DNA of 64,000 nt from Gammaproteobacteria bacterium (lineage in GTDB: Bacteria; Pseudomonadota; Gammaproteobacteria; PIVX01). The position numbers and the translations under genes were made by a program. This document shows positions 36,860-46,645 of this stretch, one piece after another (position 1 is the stretch's first letter; every line of letters starts with the position of its first letter). A model generated the notes under the pieces. That model saw only the letters and a program-made list of their open reading frames with translations, was not told the DNA's origin and did not search any database. The stretch covers positions 186,001-250,000 of the forward strand of contig PIVX01000001.1 in assembly GCA_003353785.1 (NCBI GenBank). The letters are read 5' to 3'.

Positions 36860-39439
36860 ATGGTCGAATTTAGTATGCAAGAAAATCATGACATTATCTC
36901 TGTCAATATAGAAACCGAATTAAAACAATCTTACTTAGATTACGCTATGAGTGTTATTGTTGGTAGAGCTTTACCAGACGTTAGGGATGGCCTAAAGCCT
37001 GTGCATAGAAGAGTATTATACGCAATGTATGAACTAAATAATGACTGGAATAAACCATATAAAAAATCAGCTAGAATCGTTGGTGATGTTATAGGTAAAT
37101 ATCATCCCCATGGCGATACTGCTGTATATGATTCCATAGTCCGTCTTGCTCAGCCATTTTCTATGCGTTACCCTCTAGTGGATGGTCAGGGTAATTTCGG
37201 TTCTATAGATGGCGATTCTGCTGCTGCTATGCGTTACACCGAAGTTAGAATGAAGAAAATCACTCATTCTTTGCTTGCTGATTTAGAAAAAGAAACTGTA
37301 GATTTTCAACCAAATTATGATGGTAATGAATCAGCTCCTTGTGTACTTCCTACAAGAGTACCAAATTTACTAGTAAATGGTACAACAGGCATTGCCGTTG
37401 GAATGGCTACCAATATTCCTCCTCATAATTTATCTGAAGTTATAAATGGATGCATAGCCCTAATTGATAACCCTGATATCAGTTTTCAAGAAATCATCAA
37501 ACATATTCCAGGACCAGATTTTCCTACCTCCAGTATGATTTTAGGACGTAGTGGGATTATCAATGCTTATAAAACAGGTAAAGGACGTGTTGTTATAAGA
37601 TCAAGAACCCACTACGAAGACATGGGCTTTAACAAGCAAAGAATAATAGTCGATGAATTGCCATACCAGGTCAATAAGGCTCGGCTTATTGAGAAAATCG
37701 CATTCCTAGTAAAAAACAAAAAAATAGAAGGGATCTCTGAACTACGCGATGAATCAGATAAAGATGGAATCAGAGTTGTTATAGAACTTAAAAAGAATGA
37801 AAATGCAGATGTTATATTAAACAATCTATTTAAACAAACTCAACTTCAACAAGTATTTAGTATTAACATGGTTGCTCTTTGCGATAATCAACCTAGAGTA
37901 TTAAGCCTAATAAAAATTTTACAAGAATTTATTCGTCATAGAAAAGATGTTGTTACTAAAAGATGTAAATTTGAACTTAATAAAGCAAGAAGAAGATGTC
38001 ACTCATTAGAAGGTTTAGGCGTAGCACTTTCAAATATTGATGAAATGATATCTATAATAAAATTATCAAAAAATCCTCAACTAGCTAAACAGGCATTACA
38101 AGATAAATTATGGAATCCTGGAATCGTTGCAAAACTCATCAATAGCGCTGATGATGTCAGACCAATAAATTTAGCAGAAAATTTAGGATTACAAGATGAT
38201 GGTTACCGCCTATCTCCAGAACAAGCTCAGGTTATCTTAGATTTACGCCTACATAGATTAACCGCTCTTGAGCAAGATAAAATAATTGACGAATATCAGT
38301 CGATTTTACAATGTATTTTTGAATTGTTAGATATTCTTAAAGATCCAGAAAAGTTGATGGGTATAATACGTCAAGAATTAGTAGATATTAAAGAAGAATT
38401 TGGTGATAAAAGAAAGACTGAGATTACTGATTCAGAAATAGATATTTCTATAGAAGATCTCATAGATGATGAAGAAGTTGTTGTTACCCTTTCTCATCAA
38501 GGATATATTAAATATCAGCCATTAAACACATACAGAGCACAACGACGTGGCGGTAAAGGTAAAACTGCGACTAAAGTAAAAGATGAAGATTTTGTAGAAA
38601 AACTCATTGTAAGTAATACCCATGATCACCTTTTATGCTTCTCAAGTATAGGAAAAGTTTATTGGCTCAAGGCATACCAAATACCTCAAGCAAGCAGAAT
38701 ATCTAAGGGTAAACCTATAATTAACTTATTACCCCTTGATAGAAAAACATCTGAGAAAATAACAGCTATCTTACCAATTAAAGATTTACAAGAAGAACTA
38801 TTTGTATTTATGGCAACATCTAGAGGAACTGTAAAAAAGGTTCCATTAAACGATTTTTCAAGACCACGTAATGGAGGAATTTTTGCTATTAAGCTTATTA
38901 ATGATGATAACTTAATTGGTATTGACATTACTAATGGTAAACAAGATATTATGCTGTTTACTGATCACGGAAAAGTAAATCGCTTTAATGAATCCTTAGT
39001 TAGATCAATGGGTCGTACAGCAAAAGGAGTTAGAGGAATTAAACTTGGTAAAGATCAGAAAGTTACTGATCTTGTCATAGTTAAAGAGAACGGTAGTATT
39101 CTCACAACAACGGTCAATGGTTTTGGTAAGCGCACGGCTATAAGTGAATTTAGAACAACCGGACGCGGAGGACAAGGAGTTATTTCCATTCAAGTAAGCA
39201 GTCGTAATGGGAAAGCAATTAGCTCTTCACAAGTATATCCAAATGATGAAGCTATACTGATCAGTTCACAAGGAACAATGGTCAGAATTCGTGTAGAAGA
39301 AGTATCTCTAGTAGGCAGAAATACTCAAGGAGTAAAGCTAATTAACTTAAATGAAGGGGAAAAATTAGTAGCTCTTCAGCGTGTAGAAGAAATGGATTTA
39401 ATCAATGAAATAGAAGAAAACGAAAAGGACAATAGTTAA
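36860..39439 (+). CDS. gyrA: DNA gyrase subunit A (859 aa)
   Basis: Breakage-reunion subunit of gyrase. The winged-helix core shows [26 protein letters not shown] near 26-51. The quinolone region [14 protein letters not shown] has Thr87/Asp91 (E. coli Ser83/Asp87), and the active Tyr is in [10 protein letters not shown]. The C-terminal DNA-wrapping pinwheel has the GyrA box QRRGGKG near 563 and repeated VRGIKLG/RTAxSEF blades. The long acidic tail of E. coli is reduced to a short [10 protein letters not shown]. Thr at the Ser83 position also occurs as wild type in other genera. The ATG at 36875 is an alternative start; neither has a clear ribosome site. Confidence 0.96.
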   Translation: MVEFSMQENHDIISVNIETELKQSYLDYAMSVIVGRALPDVRDGLKPVHRRVLYAMYELNNDWNKPYKKSARIVGDVIGKYHPHGDTAVYDSIVRLAQPFSMRYPLVDGQGNFGSIDGDSAAAMRYTEVRMKKITHSLLADLEKETVDFQPNYDGNESAPCVLPTRVPNLLVNGTTGIAVGMATNIPPHNLSEVINGCIALIDNPDISFQEIIKHIPGPDFPTSSMILGRSGIINAYKTGKGRVVIRSRTHYEDMGFNKQRIIVDELPYQVNKARLIEKIAFLVKNKKIEGISELRDESDKDGIRVVIELKKNENADVILNNLFKQTQLQQVFSINMVALCDNQPRVLSLIKILQEFIRHRKDVVTKRCKFELNKARRRCHSLEGLGVALSNIDEMISIIKLSKNPQLAKQALQDKLWNPGIVAKLINSADDVRPINLAENLGLQDDGYRLSPEQAQVILDLRLHRLTALEQDKIIDEYQSILQCIFELLDILKDPEKLMGIIRQELVDIKEEFGDKRKTEITDSEIDISIEDLIDDEEVVVTLSHQGYIKYQPLNTYRAQRRGGKGKTATKVKDEDFVEKLIVSNTHDHLLCFSSIGKVYWLKAYQIPQASRISKGKPIINLLPLDRKTSEKITAILPIKDLQEELFVFMATSRGTVKKVPLNDFSRPRNGGIFAIKLINDDNLIGIDITNGKQDIMLFTDHGKVNRFNESLVRSMGRTAKGVRGIKLGKDQKVTDLVIVKENGSILTTTVNGFGKRTAISEFRTTGRGGQGVISIQVSSRNGKAISSSQVYPNDEAILISSQGTMVRIRVEEVSLVGRNTQGVKLINLNEGEKLVALQRVEEMDLINEIEENEKDNS

Positions 39440-39613
39440 AAATATACTTATAAATCGAATGTTAACTAACTCGCTATGACATTAATCAACGCCCACCCAA
39501 TTTTTTGATAACAAGCATTTCTATCTTTAACGTCAAATTTCACGATTTACTCTAACAATTTGAAACTACACGCAGTTAATAATTAATAGTGTTACTACAA
39601 AGTTTTTTTATGG

Positions 39614-39931
39614 CTATAAATTAATGTAAAATTTTTCATTACTTTCTCCACACTTCCAACACACTTTAAATTGTTTCTCAATTTCTATTCCACAACTATT
39701 ACAAATCCAAGGTTGCATATTTATATTAATATTCTGTATATACTCAACACATAGTATTGCTTGTTTAAGATCATTATTTTCTACCCAGATCTCTGGACAA
39801 CAGATATAGTCCATAGTTACAGATACATACTCATTCTTTACAAAAAATTTAATCCCTTTATTCTCCAGTTCACCCTGCAGTATTGTAAAAATCGCATCAT
39901 ATGAATTATTAGTTCTATAAATACACTGCAT
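39614..39931 (-). CDS. DUF2007-type protein with C-terminal zinc ribbon (105 aa)
   Basis: Small cytoplasmic protein. Residues 1-70 fit the DUF2007 signal-transducing fold. They carry the pattern of a ligand-binding alpha/beta unit, LQGELENKGIKFFVKNE, then PEIWVENNDLKQAI. The C-terminal zinc ribbon has two CxxC pairs (CNSCGIEI and CWKCGE, near 76-98). The function of the family is not established. A perfect 16-bp palindrome lies about 24 bases upstream of the start. It is a single gene on the minus strand between gyrA and pgpA. Confidence 0.75.
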   Translation of the reverse strand: MQCIYRTNNSYDAIFTILQGELENKGIKFFVKNEYVSVTMDYICCPEIWVENNDLKQAILCVEYIQNININMQPWICNSCGIEIEKQFKVCWKCGESNEKFYINL

Positions 39932-39954
39932 ATAACATTCCTCTAAGATTTAGC

Positions 39955-39970
39955 ATATCAACGTTGATAT
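39955..39970. promoter_or_regulatory. Perfect 16-bp palindrome upstream of DUF2007 gene
   Basis: ATATCAACGTTGATAT is fully self-complementary with no spacer. It lies 24-39 bases ahead of the minus-strand start at 39931, where an operator would overlap the promoter or early leader. A dimeric regulator site is the natural reading. The regulator is unknown. Confidence 0.45.
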
Positions 39971-40176
39971 AATAAAAAATCGTTTAGGATTAAGATTTTC
40001 ATGATTTTTACCATCATATACTCAACATAGGTATAACACCTTAAGAGTATAATCTACTGACAGTATATGTGTAACTTTAGAAAGTAAGCTTAATGATAAA
40101 CAAAAAAATAAATCTATTCAACTCCATATCAATGTTAGCTAATTAGCTATAATGATTTATTTTAGTATCAGATAGG

Positions 40177-40677
40177 CTATATCCATAGTAATGATAACCA
40201 AACTATAATCGCAGTTATCCCACCAGCTACTAAGTCATCAATCATAATTGCAAATCCTCCAGAGGTTTTTTCCTCAAGGATATAAATAGGCCATGGTTTA
40301 AATATATCTAGTATGCGAAAAATAATAAATGCATAAGAAATCCATAATATAGAAACGGGAACAGTGCTAAGAGCAACTAAGAATCCCACTATCTCATCCC
40401 ACACAATGCTTGAATTATCTTTAATTCCAGAATCTCTTTCAGTAATAGTACAAATATATACACCAAAAATAAAAAATAAAAAACATATTACTAAATAAAT
40501 TGCAAATTTTAAATCGAGTATTAATAAATATAATGGAATAGCCCCTAAGGTACCGAACGTTCCTGGCATTACAGGAAACAATCCTAGACCAAAACCAAAT
40601 GATAAAAAATATATAGGATTACGCCAAATATTTTTTGGTGATATTTTAGCTTGTTTCTGTGTGTCTCTTGATTTCAT
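40177..40677 (-). CDS. pgpA: Phosphatidylglycerophosphatase A (166 aa)
   Basis: Inner-membrane enzyme that dephosphorylates phosphatidylglycerophosphate to phosphatidylglycerol. The family signature FGFGLGLFPVMPGTFGTL is near 33-50, with the catalytic acidic WDEIVGF near 90-96, then FRILDIFKPWP and the late IMIDDLVAGG. Several membrane helices are present. It overlaps nusB by 32 bases. In E. coli thiL sits between nusB and pgpA and is missing here. Confidence 0.92.
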   Translation of the reverse strand: MKSRDTQKQAKISPKNIWRNPIYFLSFGFGLGLFPVMPGTFGTLGAIPLYLLILDLKFAIYLVICFLFFIFGVYICTITERDSGIKDNSSIVWDEIVGFLVALSTVPVSILWISYAFIIFRILDIFKPWPIYILEEKTSGGFAIMIDDLVAGGITAIIVWLSLLWI

Positions 40678-41092
40678 CTGCTCTTAATTCTTGTGCTAAT
40701 TTATCTAAAAGACCATTCACAAATTTATAGCTCTCTTTGCTCCCGTATTCCTTAGATAACTCTAAAGCCTCATTTAATACAACTTTATACGGAATATCCT
40801 TTTTATACTTTAGTTCATAAACACTAATAAATAAAATTGATTGTACAATTATTTCTTGTGATACTACATTAATATTAGAGTGTTTTGCCTGTTCATCAAG
40901 TAAAATATTATGAAACTCTAAAATATCCGCTAAAGCCTGTTTAAAATATCCAACATCTATTTTATCAAATTTGTATTCAAACTGTTGTAATAGTTCTTGA
41001 TATTCCAAGCCTGTTAATTTCCACTGGTAAATAGCTTGTAAAAGCAATTTCCTAGTAAGATGACGATTAAGATTTTTTTTCATATTCTGCAT
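40646..41092 (-). CDS. nusB: Transcription antitermination factor NusB (148 aa)
   Basis: All-helical RNA-binding factor of rRNA antitermination that works with NusE/S10 on boxA. The N-terminal arginine-motif region [16 protein letters not shown] is at about 7-22. The C-terminal hallmark [31 protein letters not shown] is clear, with the length typical. It overlaps nrdR by 26 bases, so expression is probably coupled. The ATG at 41083 is an alternative start. The usual upstream ribD/ribE/ribH genes of this neighbourhood are absent. Confidence 0.94.
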   Translation of the reverse strand: MQNMKKNLNRHLTRKLLLQAIYQWKLTGLEYQELLQQFEYKFDKIDVGYFKQALADILEFHNILLDEQAKHSNINVVSQEIIVQSILFISVYELKYKKDIPYKVVLNEALELSKEYGSKESYKFVNGLLDKLAQELRADEIKRHTETS

Positions 41093-41534
41093 TAAGTTTA
41101 TTTATCTCACTGTTAAAATCACTGATATCCTGAAAACAGCGATAAACTGAGGCAAATCTTATATATGCAATATCATCTAATGAACGTAATTCCTGCATTG
41201 CCCATTCACCAATGACTTGAGATGATATCTCTCTAACACCACTAGACTGTAAGCGATGACTAATGCTTCCAATGGCTCTTTCAACATTCTCAACACTAAC
41301 AGGACGTTTTTCCAAAGCACGTAATATTCCTGTACGTAAATTTTGTTCACTAAATGGTTCTCTTCTACCATCTCTCTTAATAATAGCAGGGAAAACCAAC
41401 TCCGCAGATTCATAAGTAGTAAACCTCTCTTTGCACCTCTGACATTCCCTTCTTCTACGAACCTGTCTCCCATCAGCCATCAATCTAGAATCAACAACCT
41501 TGGTATCATCTTTACTACAAAACGGGCAATTCAT
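41067..41534 (-). CDS. nrdR: Transcriptional repressor NrdR (155 aa)
   Basis: Zinc-finger/ATP-cone repressor of ribonucleotide reductase genes. The N-terminal zinc ribbon CPFC...CQRC (residues 3-34) carries the conserved [19 protein letters not shown] segment. The ATP-cone (about 49-139) carries [16 protein letters not shown]. Full length. It is read immediately after glyA, with 3 bases between. The target nrd genes are not in the window. Confidence 0.96.
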   Translation of the reverse strand: MNCPFCSKDDTKVVDSRLMADGRQVRRRRECQRCKERFTTYESAELVFPAIIKRDGRREPFSEQNLRTGILRALEKRPVSVENVERAIGSISHRLQSSGVREISSQVIGEWAMQELRSLDDIAYIRFASVYRCFQDISDFNSEINKLNAEYEKKS

Positions 41535-41537
41535 ATA

Positions 41538-42794
41538 TTAAGACCTATAAACAGGAAATTTATCACATAATTCACGAACTTTCTGCTTAACTTCATTCGC
41601 AATGGTAGATTCATTTAAATTAGATAAAATTGTACATATAAATGAAGCAACTTTCTCACATTCTGCTTCTTTAAACCCACGAGTAGTAACAGCAGGAGTA
41701 CCTATCCTGATCCCACTAGTAATAAATGGTAATTCCGTCTCATCAGGCACAGCATTTTTATTAATAGTAATATTAACTTGATCTAAAGCAAGCTCAGCCT
41801 GCTTACCAGTAACACCTTGTGAGCGTAGATCTAACAAAAACATATGATTATCAGTACCGCCAGAAAGAACATTAAAATCTTTAGCAATAAAATATTTTGC
41901 CATAATTTTTGCATTTACCATAACCTGTTTCTGATATTTTCTAAATTCCTCCGTTGACGCTTCTTTAAATGCAATAGCCTTAGCTGCTATTACATGCATC
42001 AATGGTCCCCCTTGTAACCCAGGAAATACAGCTGAATTTAATTTTTTAACTAATTCAGCATTTTCTCGCGCTAAAATAACACCACCTCTTGGTCCACGTA
42101 AAGTTTTATGTGTAGTAGATGTAACTACATCTGCAATTGGAATAGGATTTGGATATAAATCAGCAGCAACTAAACCAGATATATGAGCCATATCAACCAA
42201 TAAATATGCTCCAACATCATCAGCTATTTCACGAAATTTTTGCCAATCAACGATCCTAGAATATGCCGAAAATCCTGCAACAATTAACTCTGGTCTATGC
42301 TGTTCAGCAAGTCTTGCTACTTCTGCATAATCAATCATCCCTGTATCAGGAGCAACCCCATAATGCACAAAAGAATACATTTTCCCCGAAAAATTAACTG
42401 AGCTTCCGTGTGTTAAATGTCCACCATCATTTAACGACATAGCAAGAACTTTATCTCCATGTTTTAATAAAGCTTGGTAAACTGCTTCGTTAGCCTGAGA
42501 ACCTGAATGCGGTTGAACATTAGCATAATATGCTCCAAATAAATTGGTCAGCCGTTCAATTGCCAATTCTTCAACTATATCAACATATTGACAGCCTCCA
42601 TAGTATCTTTTACCAGGATAGCCTTCTGCATATTTGTTAGTAAATATTGAACCCTGCAATGCCATAACATATTTACTAGCGTAATTTTCTGAGGCAATAA
42701 GTTCAATATTATCTACCTGACGCTTTTGTTCTAAGGATAAAGCATGAGAAACTTCTGAATCATAATCAGCAAGGGATACTTCATTCATTGACAA
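41538..42794 (-). CDS. glyA: Serine hydroxymethyltransferase (418 aa)
   Basis: PLP enzyme interconverting serine and glycine with methylene-THF. It supplies both glycine (for PurD) and one-carbon units (for FolD) to the purine pathway. The PLP lysine is in [14 protein letters not shown] near 229. Other conserved parts are the N-terminal [10 protein letters not shown], the [14 protein letters not shown] substrate segment, and [10 protein letters not shown]. Length is exactly typical. It is placed ahead of nrdR and after ydbL on the minus strand. Confidence 0.97.
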   Translation of the reverse strand: MSMNEVSLADYDSEVSHALSLEQKRQVDNIELIASENYASKYVMALQGSIFTNKYAEGYPGKRYYGGCQYVDIVEELAIERLTNLFGAYYANVQPHSGSQANEAVYQALLKHGDKVLAMSLNDGGHLTHGSSVNFSGKMYSFVHYGVAPDTGMIDYAEVARLAEQHRPELIVAGFSAYSRIVDWQKFREIADDVGAYLLVDMAHISGLVAADLYPNPIPIADVVTSTTHKTLRGPRGGVILARENAELVKKLNSAVFPGLQGGPLMHVIAAKAIAFKEASTEEFRKYQKQVMVNAKIMAKYFIAKDFNVLSGGTDNHMFLLDLRSQGVTGKQAELALDQVNITINKNAVPDETELPFITSGIRIGTPAVTTRGFKEAECEKVASFICTILSNLNESTIANEVKQKVRELCDKFPVYRS

Positions 42795-42804
42795 ATCACT
42801 CTAT

Positions 42805-43086
42805 TTATTTATTTTTATCACGCTTTTTTATTTGAACTGCCGCTATTTTAGCTACTTCTTTAACTGAAAGATTACGCTTCTTAGCAATTTTGGTATATTC
42901 TTTTTTCCTTCCATCATTCACGTTCTTTACTAATTTTTCTACTTCAGGATCAGAAGATTTAGCTTCCACATATCCAGACGACTTTTCAACTACCGAGCCA
43001 CTGCCCTTAGCGTCCTGCAGACTAATAGCATATACCGAAGAAATACATGTTATAAACATAATCGTCATAAATTTTATAAGTCTCAT
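42805..43086 (-). CDS. ydbL: YdbL-family periplasmic protein (DUF1318, 93 aa)
   Basis: Small exported protein with a signal peptide (about 1-19, ending VYA). The YdbL pattern follows: SLQDAKGSGSVVEKSSGY, then VEKLVKNVNDGRKKEYTKIAKK and VKEVAKIAA. In E. coli YdbL is encoded with YdbH and YnbE and modulates their outer-membrane lipid bridge. AAAGGAGAAAAACT is a strong ribosome site. It follows ynbE after 12 bases, so the pair is intact, while ydbH has been separated by about 1 kb. The C-terminus is shorter and more lysine-rich than in E. coli. Confidence 0.87.
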   Translation of the reverse strand: MRLIKFMTIMFITCISSVYAISLQDAKGSGSVVEKSSGYVEAKSSDPEVEKLVKNVNDGRKKEYTKIAKKRNLSVKEVAKIAAVQIKKRDKNK

Positions 43087-43098
43087 AGTTTTTCTCCT

Positions 43099-43290
43099 TT
43101 AGAATAACTCAGGATTGCTCTTTGCAATATTATCAATATCTTTATCAACCTGTACCTTTAATTTATGTTCAACATTAATATTTAAATTAACAGTTATTGG
43201 TTTGTCAGAAGGCTCAATTTTAACAGTAGGAGTACACCCAACAACTAAAAGAAAACTACTCCCTAATATTAACCCTTGTTTTTTACCCAC
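43099..43290 (-). CDS. ynbE: YnbE-family outer-membrane lipoprotein (63 aa)
   Basis: Tiny lipoprotein with a lipobox LLVVGC (Cys19). A mature part TPTVKIEPSDKPITVNLN, then INVEHKLKVQVDKDI and a final ELF, matches the compact YnbE family. Family members partner with YdbH to bridge inner and outer membranes for phospholipid transport. The start is a GTG at 43290, because no ATG lies ahead of the signal peptide. Size matches E. coli YnbE (61). Confidence 0.87.
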   Translation of the reverse strand: MGKKQGLILGSSFLLVVGCTPTVKIEPSDKPITVNLNINVEHKLKVQVDKDIDNIAKSNPELF

Positions 43291-43620
43291 TGCAATCTAC
43301 TCTATGTTTTTAAGATACCGTAAGTTTACCAAATAAGTTAGATAAATTCATAGTACTTCATATAATAAATATCACTCATAAGACATTTTATAGACAGTTT
43401 AAGTTACAATTTAGTTCTTATATACCAAAATTTAGACTATTTTATTTACTTAGTAGAGATTATAGTAGGTTTTACAAATTCGACTTTATAATCTATGTGG
43501 ATCCTACAGCTCGAGAAACAGTTTTATTTTATTAAATCACACCGACAATATCTTATCTACACACTTAAAATACCAGAGTGTATTTTCAAATCATATACTT
43601 AAAATCAAGGAAGGATTAAT
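43291..43620. other. Gene-free interval between ynbE and a decayed gene
   Basis: About 330 AT-rich bases where the ynbE promoter now has to lie, because the gene has lost contact with ydbH. No reading frame or structured RNA was recognised. CAAGGAAGG just before 43621 is the ribosome site of the decayed gene that follows on the plus strand. Confidence 0.5.
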
Positions 43621-44266
43621 ATGATAAACTACATACTCCTGATAATTACATTTTGGGGATTTTGTAATTTTGCTAATGCAACAACTATTACAGATACAGG
43701 TAAATATCCAATTAGGTGGAGAATTCACTCAAAAACAAATAGTACTTATAAAACAATTTTACCTCAACAAACATTAGATTTAGACTCTGAAGAAATAATT
43801 GATCTTAAACAACTAAATAGTAAAGAAAGATATCTTGGTTGAAACTCAAATAGGAAAAATTTATCATGTTCCTAATTAGTCAATAAATGCTAATTTTAAC
43901 TTAGAGCTTAATAATGATCTAGATTTATTATCTCTAGCTCAAGAAACAAAAAAAAATCATCCCATACAAATAATTGGTCAATAGTTACTCATCTTGCAGG
44001 TATAGATTTAAAAAAATATAATGACTGGCTTAGTTACCTGGCACTAAAATAACCAGATATGAGCTCAAGCCAATAAAATAGTGTATTACAATAAGAGATT
44101 CTTACGAATAATTTGAACAAGTTGCAAGCACAATCCCGTTAGTTTAGTGGCAGGATTACGCTCATATTTTGTTCAAAACATTCTAGAACAGATCCAGAAT
44201 ATAAAGCATAAAAAATCCAAACCCTTACAAATATTATCAAACTTACCTAAATATCTAAAATCTTAA
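43621..44266 (+). pseudogene. Decayed gene for a secreted protein (about 210 codons, multiple frameshifts)
   Basis: Begins with a good ribosome site and a signal peptide (MINYILLIITFWGFCNFANA). After 73 codons it hits a stop at 43842, but coding sense continues in other frames. These give LVETQIGKIYHVPN, then ANFNLELNNDLDLLSLAQE to an A-rich run near 43948. NNWSIVTHLAGIDLKKYNDW follows to 44052, then ITRYELKPI, FEQVASTIPLV and finally SLVAGLRSYFVQNILEQI to a stop at 44266. At least three frame changes and three in-frame stops are needed. The parent family is not recognised. It lies convergent to ydbH and splits the ydbH-ynbE-ydbL set. Confidence 0.7.
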
Positions 44267-44267
44267 C

Positions 44268-45707
44268 TTATTTCTTAATAGACTTCATTCTATCAAGACC
44301 TATTTCTTCACCAATCCACCAACTCTTTAATAAAGAAATAACCGGCAAACTAATTTTACTGTTTAGATTTACTTTACGACCGTTGAAATATTTAGGATTG
44401 TTTCCAAGAATCTTTATTTGAAAAACAGTCTTCGTATCTTCATTTTTAGCATTGACCGAAATATCTTGAAAAATAAAATTTCCCCAATATCCTGGTGGCA
44501 ATTTAATATAGTTAGCAATATTAGTCAACATAGTCTTATCTAAAGGGTTATATTGTATTACACCTCCATTAGATGTAGATTGAATACGGCTATTAAAGAT
44601 CTTAATTTTATTATTATCATACCCCAAATCTAACCATCCTGAAATTTTTCCTTTGACCGATAAACCATCTATCTTAGCAATTTCTGCTAGTTTATTTAAA
44701 TCTATTTCTTTTATTGTAACTTTTATATTAGATTTATTTGATAAATCTACATCAGTGGGATCTATTGATATATGTCCATCGGCTAATTTCATTTCAGCTT
44801 TTTTAATCTTAACTAGATCTTTTATACTATCTTGATAGATCAATTCTAATTTAATATCTGAGGCATTAATTGGCTCACCAGTATTACCAACTATTATATT
44901 TGAATAAATCCATAATTCATTATTCTGCAACTTAATAGTATTTTGTAAATTAATATCATCTATCTTCATGCTATCAAATATTGCCTTTCCATGAGTAAAT
45001 TTTGTTAGTAAATTTGTCGCTAGATTTTTTTTAGTTTTACCCTCAAAATGGAGTTTACCAGATATTATTTCGAATGGCTTTTTAAAAGATGACTTGTGTA
45101 AATCAAGCTGTATTTCATTAAAAGTGCCTTGATATGTCAACGAATTATCAAATATCTTAAACTCCATTATCATGTTTACATTACTTAATAATATATCATT
45201 TTCAGAAAATTTAAGCTCTCCATTCATCTCCATATCTGCCTGTTCAGAACCAATTATCAACTTACCACCCATCTCTACCATAGCTCTATAATTACAATAT
45301 TGAATATCTATTAAAGAACTATTAAAAGAAAGCCTGTCCAATCCAATACCAAACATTTTACTTAACGGCAATATAATTTCATCATTTTCATTTATTTTAC
45401 CCTGGCCAGAATTTTGAGAACTATATTTAAAATTGAAATTATCAATAAAAACTGAATAATTCCATGTAGAAAAATCAACTTTTATAGTGAGATCTGAAAT
45501 TTTTAAACTAAGCTTATTTTTATCATTATTTTTTTCAATATTAAATTCTTGAAAAGATAACCCATCGGTATTCCACGACAATGATAATTTACTAACTGCA
45601 AACCCTTCTCTTTGGAAAGCTTTAGTAATAGCAAATCCTGTGATCTGATCTGCGAAATAAATCACACAAATCACTAATAGAAAAATTGCAAATAAAATTT
45701 TTTTCAT
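44268..45707 (-). CDS. ydbH: YdbH-family intermembrane lipid-transport protein, short form (479 aa)
   Basis: AsmA-like bridge protein. An N-terminal inner-membrane helix (about 3-20) is followed by a long periplasmic beta-rich domain of repeating strands. A C-terminal YdbH (PF11739-like) domain includes NIANYIKLPPGYWGNF and VFQIKILGNNPKYFNGRKVNLN, which is the conserved region contacting YnbE. The protein is about 480 residues against about 880 in E. coli, so the beta groove would be shorter. It is the second gene of a minus-strand pair behind a small acidic secreted protein. It is separated from ynbE/ydbL by a decayed convergent gene. Identification is good for the C-terminal part and looser for the middle. 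Confidence 0.8.
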   Translation of the reverse strand: MKKILFAIFLLVICVIYFADQITGFAITKAFQREGFAVSKLSLSWNTDGLSFQEFNIEKNNDKNKLSLKISDLTIKVDFSTWNYSVFIDNFNFKYSSQNSGQGKINENDEIILPLSKMFGIGLDRLSFNSSLIDIQYCNYRAMVEMGGKLIIGSEQADMEMNGELKFSENDILLSNVNMIMEFKIFDNSLTYQGTFNEIQLDLHKSSFKKPFEIISGKLHFEGKTKKNLATNLLTKFTHGKAIFDSMKIDDINLQNTIKLQNNELWIYSNIIVGNTGEPINASDIKLELIYQDSIKDLVKIKKAEMKLADGHISIDPTDVDLSNKSNIKVTIKEIDLNKLAEIAKIDGLSVKGKISGWLDLGYDNNKIKIFNSRIQSTSNGGVIQYNPLDKTMLTNIANYIKLPPGYWGNFIFQDISVNAKNEDTKTVFQIKILGNNPKYFNGRKVNLNSKISLPVISLLKSWWIGEEIGLDRMKSIKK

Positions 45708-45728
45708 TGAATATCTATTTTTTTATAA

Positions 45729-46103
45729 CTACTCATAGCCCTCACGATCTTCGTCCCAATCACTTGGTTCCACCTCTACCAGTTCAATTGATGGTGATAA
45801 TTCAATATATTCTCCTGGTGCTGCACCTATTTCTCTAGATCTTATTCTATGATCATCTTCAATTTTTTGAGATAAATCACCATCATTTTTTTGAAAATCT
45901 TCATTAAATTTTTCTGCATCATCACCATCATCATTTGCAAGTAATAATACATTATCAAATTCCAAATATCTACCAAGAACAATAACATCCACTTCAGTTA
46001 AAATTGCCGGCTCTAACAATTTACATGAAATATCGTATTTTGCAAAAATAGCATTACAAACTAACAACAAACAAAGAGCACTTATAAATTTTGTTACTAA
46101 CAT
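45729..46103 (-). CDS. Unrecognised acidic exported protein (124 aa)
   Basis: Signal peptide about 1-21 (ALCLLLVCNAIFA). A short ordered part with a single Cys (ISCKLLEPA) and a hydrophobic strand, VDVIVLGRYLEFDNVLLLA, follow. A strongly acidic tail (NDDGDDAEKFNEDF, SDWDEDREGYE) ends the protein. No family is recognised. It is 21 bases upstream of ydbH on the same strand and is probably cotranscribed with it. A helper for the YdbH bridge is a possible but untested role. Confidence 0.6.
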   Translation of the reverse strand: MLVTKFISALCLLLVCNAIFAKYDISCKLLEPAILTEVDVIVLGRYLEFDNVLLLANDDGDDAEKFNEDFQKNDGDLSQKIEDDHRIRSREIGAAPGEYIELSPSIELVEVEPSDWDEDREGYE

Positions 46104-46222
46104 AATTAAAAAATTAGCATATTTATGACATCAATAGTAAAATTAGCATAATATTTATTTTTTGTACAAATATCTTGTGAATACGAAGCTTTAGAATCAA
46201 AGACGAACGAAGGAGAGTAGCA

Positions 46223-46606
46223 ATGAAATTTAGTTATACTATTATATATGTCAAAAATGTACCAGAAACTATTGATTTTTACCAGAAAGCATTTAAACTT
46301 AAGTTAGGTTTTATTCACGACTCTCAACAATATGCTGAACTAGATACGGGTAATACCAAATTAGCCTTTGCCTCAGAAGAGCTAGCAAAATCAAATGGTG
46401 TTGATTTTGAATTAAATACTACAGAAAAACTATCGCCTTGTTTTGAAATAGCTCTAACTAGTGAAGACGTTGAAAATGATTTTGATTTTGCTTGTCAACA
46501 TGGAGCAACTGTTATTAAAAAACCAACAAAAAAGCCCTGGGGACAATTAGTTGGTTATGTAAAAGATGTAAATGGAATTATTATTGAAATTTGTAGTCCA
46601 GTATAA
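46223..46606 (+). CDS. VOC-superfamily protein (glyoxalase/bleomycin-resistance fold, 127 aa)
   Basis: Small single-domain VOC protein. Paired beta-alpha-beta-beta-beta units start with SYTIIYVKNVPETIDFYQKAF and the second with FEIALTSEDVEN. Candidate metal ligands are Glu49 (YAELDTG) and the final Glu in IIIEICSPV. Relatives include glyoxalase-like enzymes and antibiotic-binding proteins, so the substrate cannot be given. ACGAAGGAGAGTAGCA is a very strong ribosome site. It is a single plus-strand gene in an accessory patch. Confidence 0.85.
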   Translation: MKFSYTIIYVKNVPETIDFYQKAFKLKLGFIHDSQQYAELDTGNTKLAFASEELAKSNGVDFELNTTEKLSPCFEIALTSEDVENDFDFACQHGATVIKKPTKKPWGQLVGYVKDVNGIIIEICSPV

Positions 46607-46645
46607 TAAAAAAATTGTTTAAAATAATCGTCGACTAAATATAAC

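Noticed and set aside
37080-37150. Quinolone-resistance mutation in GyrA (Thr where E. coli has Ser83)
   Set aside because: Thr at this position is the wild-type state in some other genera, so resistance cannot be claimed.
41177-41473. Long minus-strand frame inside nrdR
   Set aside because: It is a shifted-frame shadow of nrdR, whose zinc finger and ATP-cone are unambiguous.
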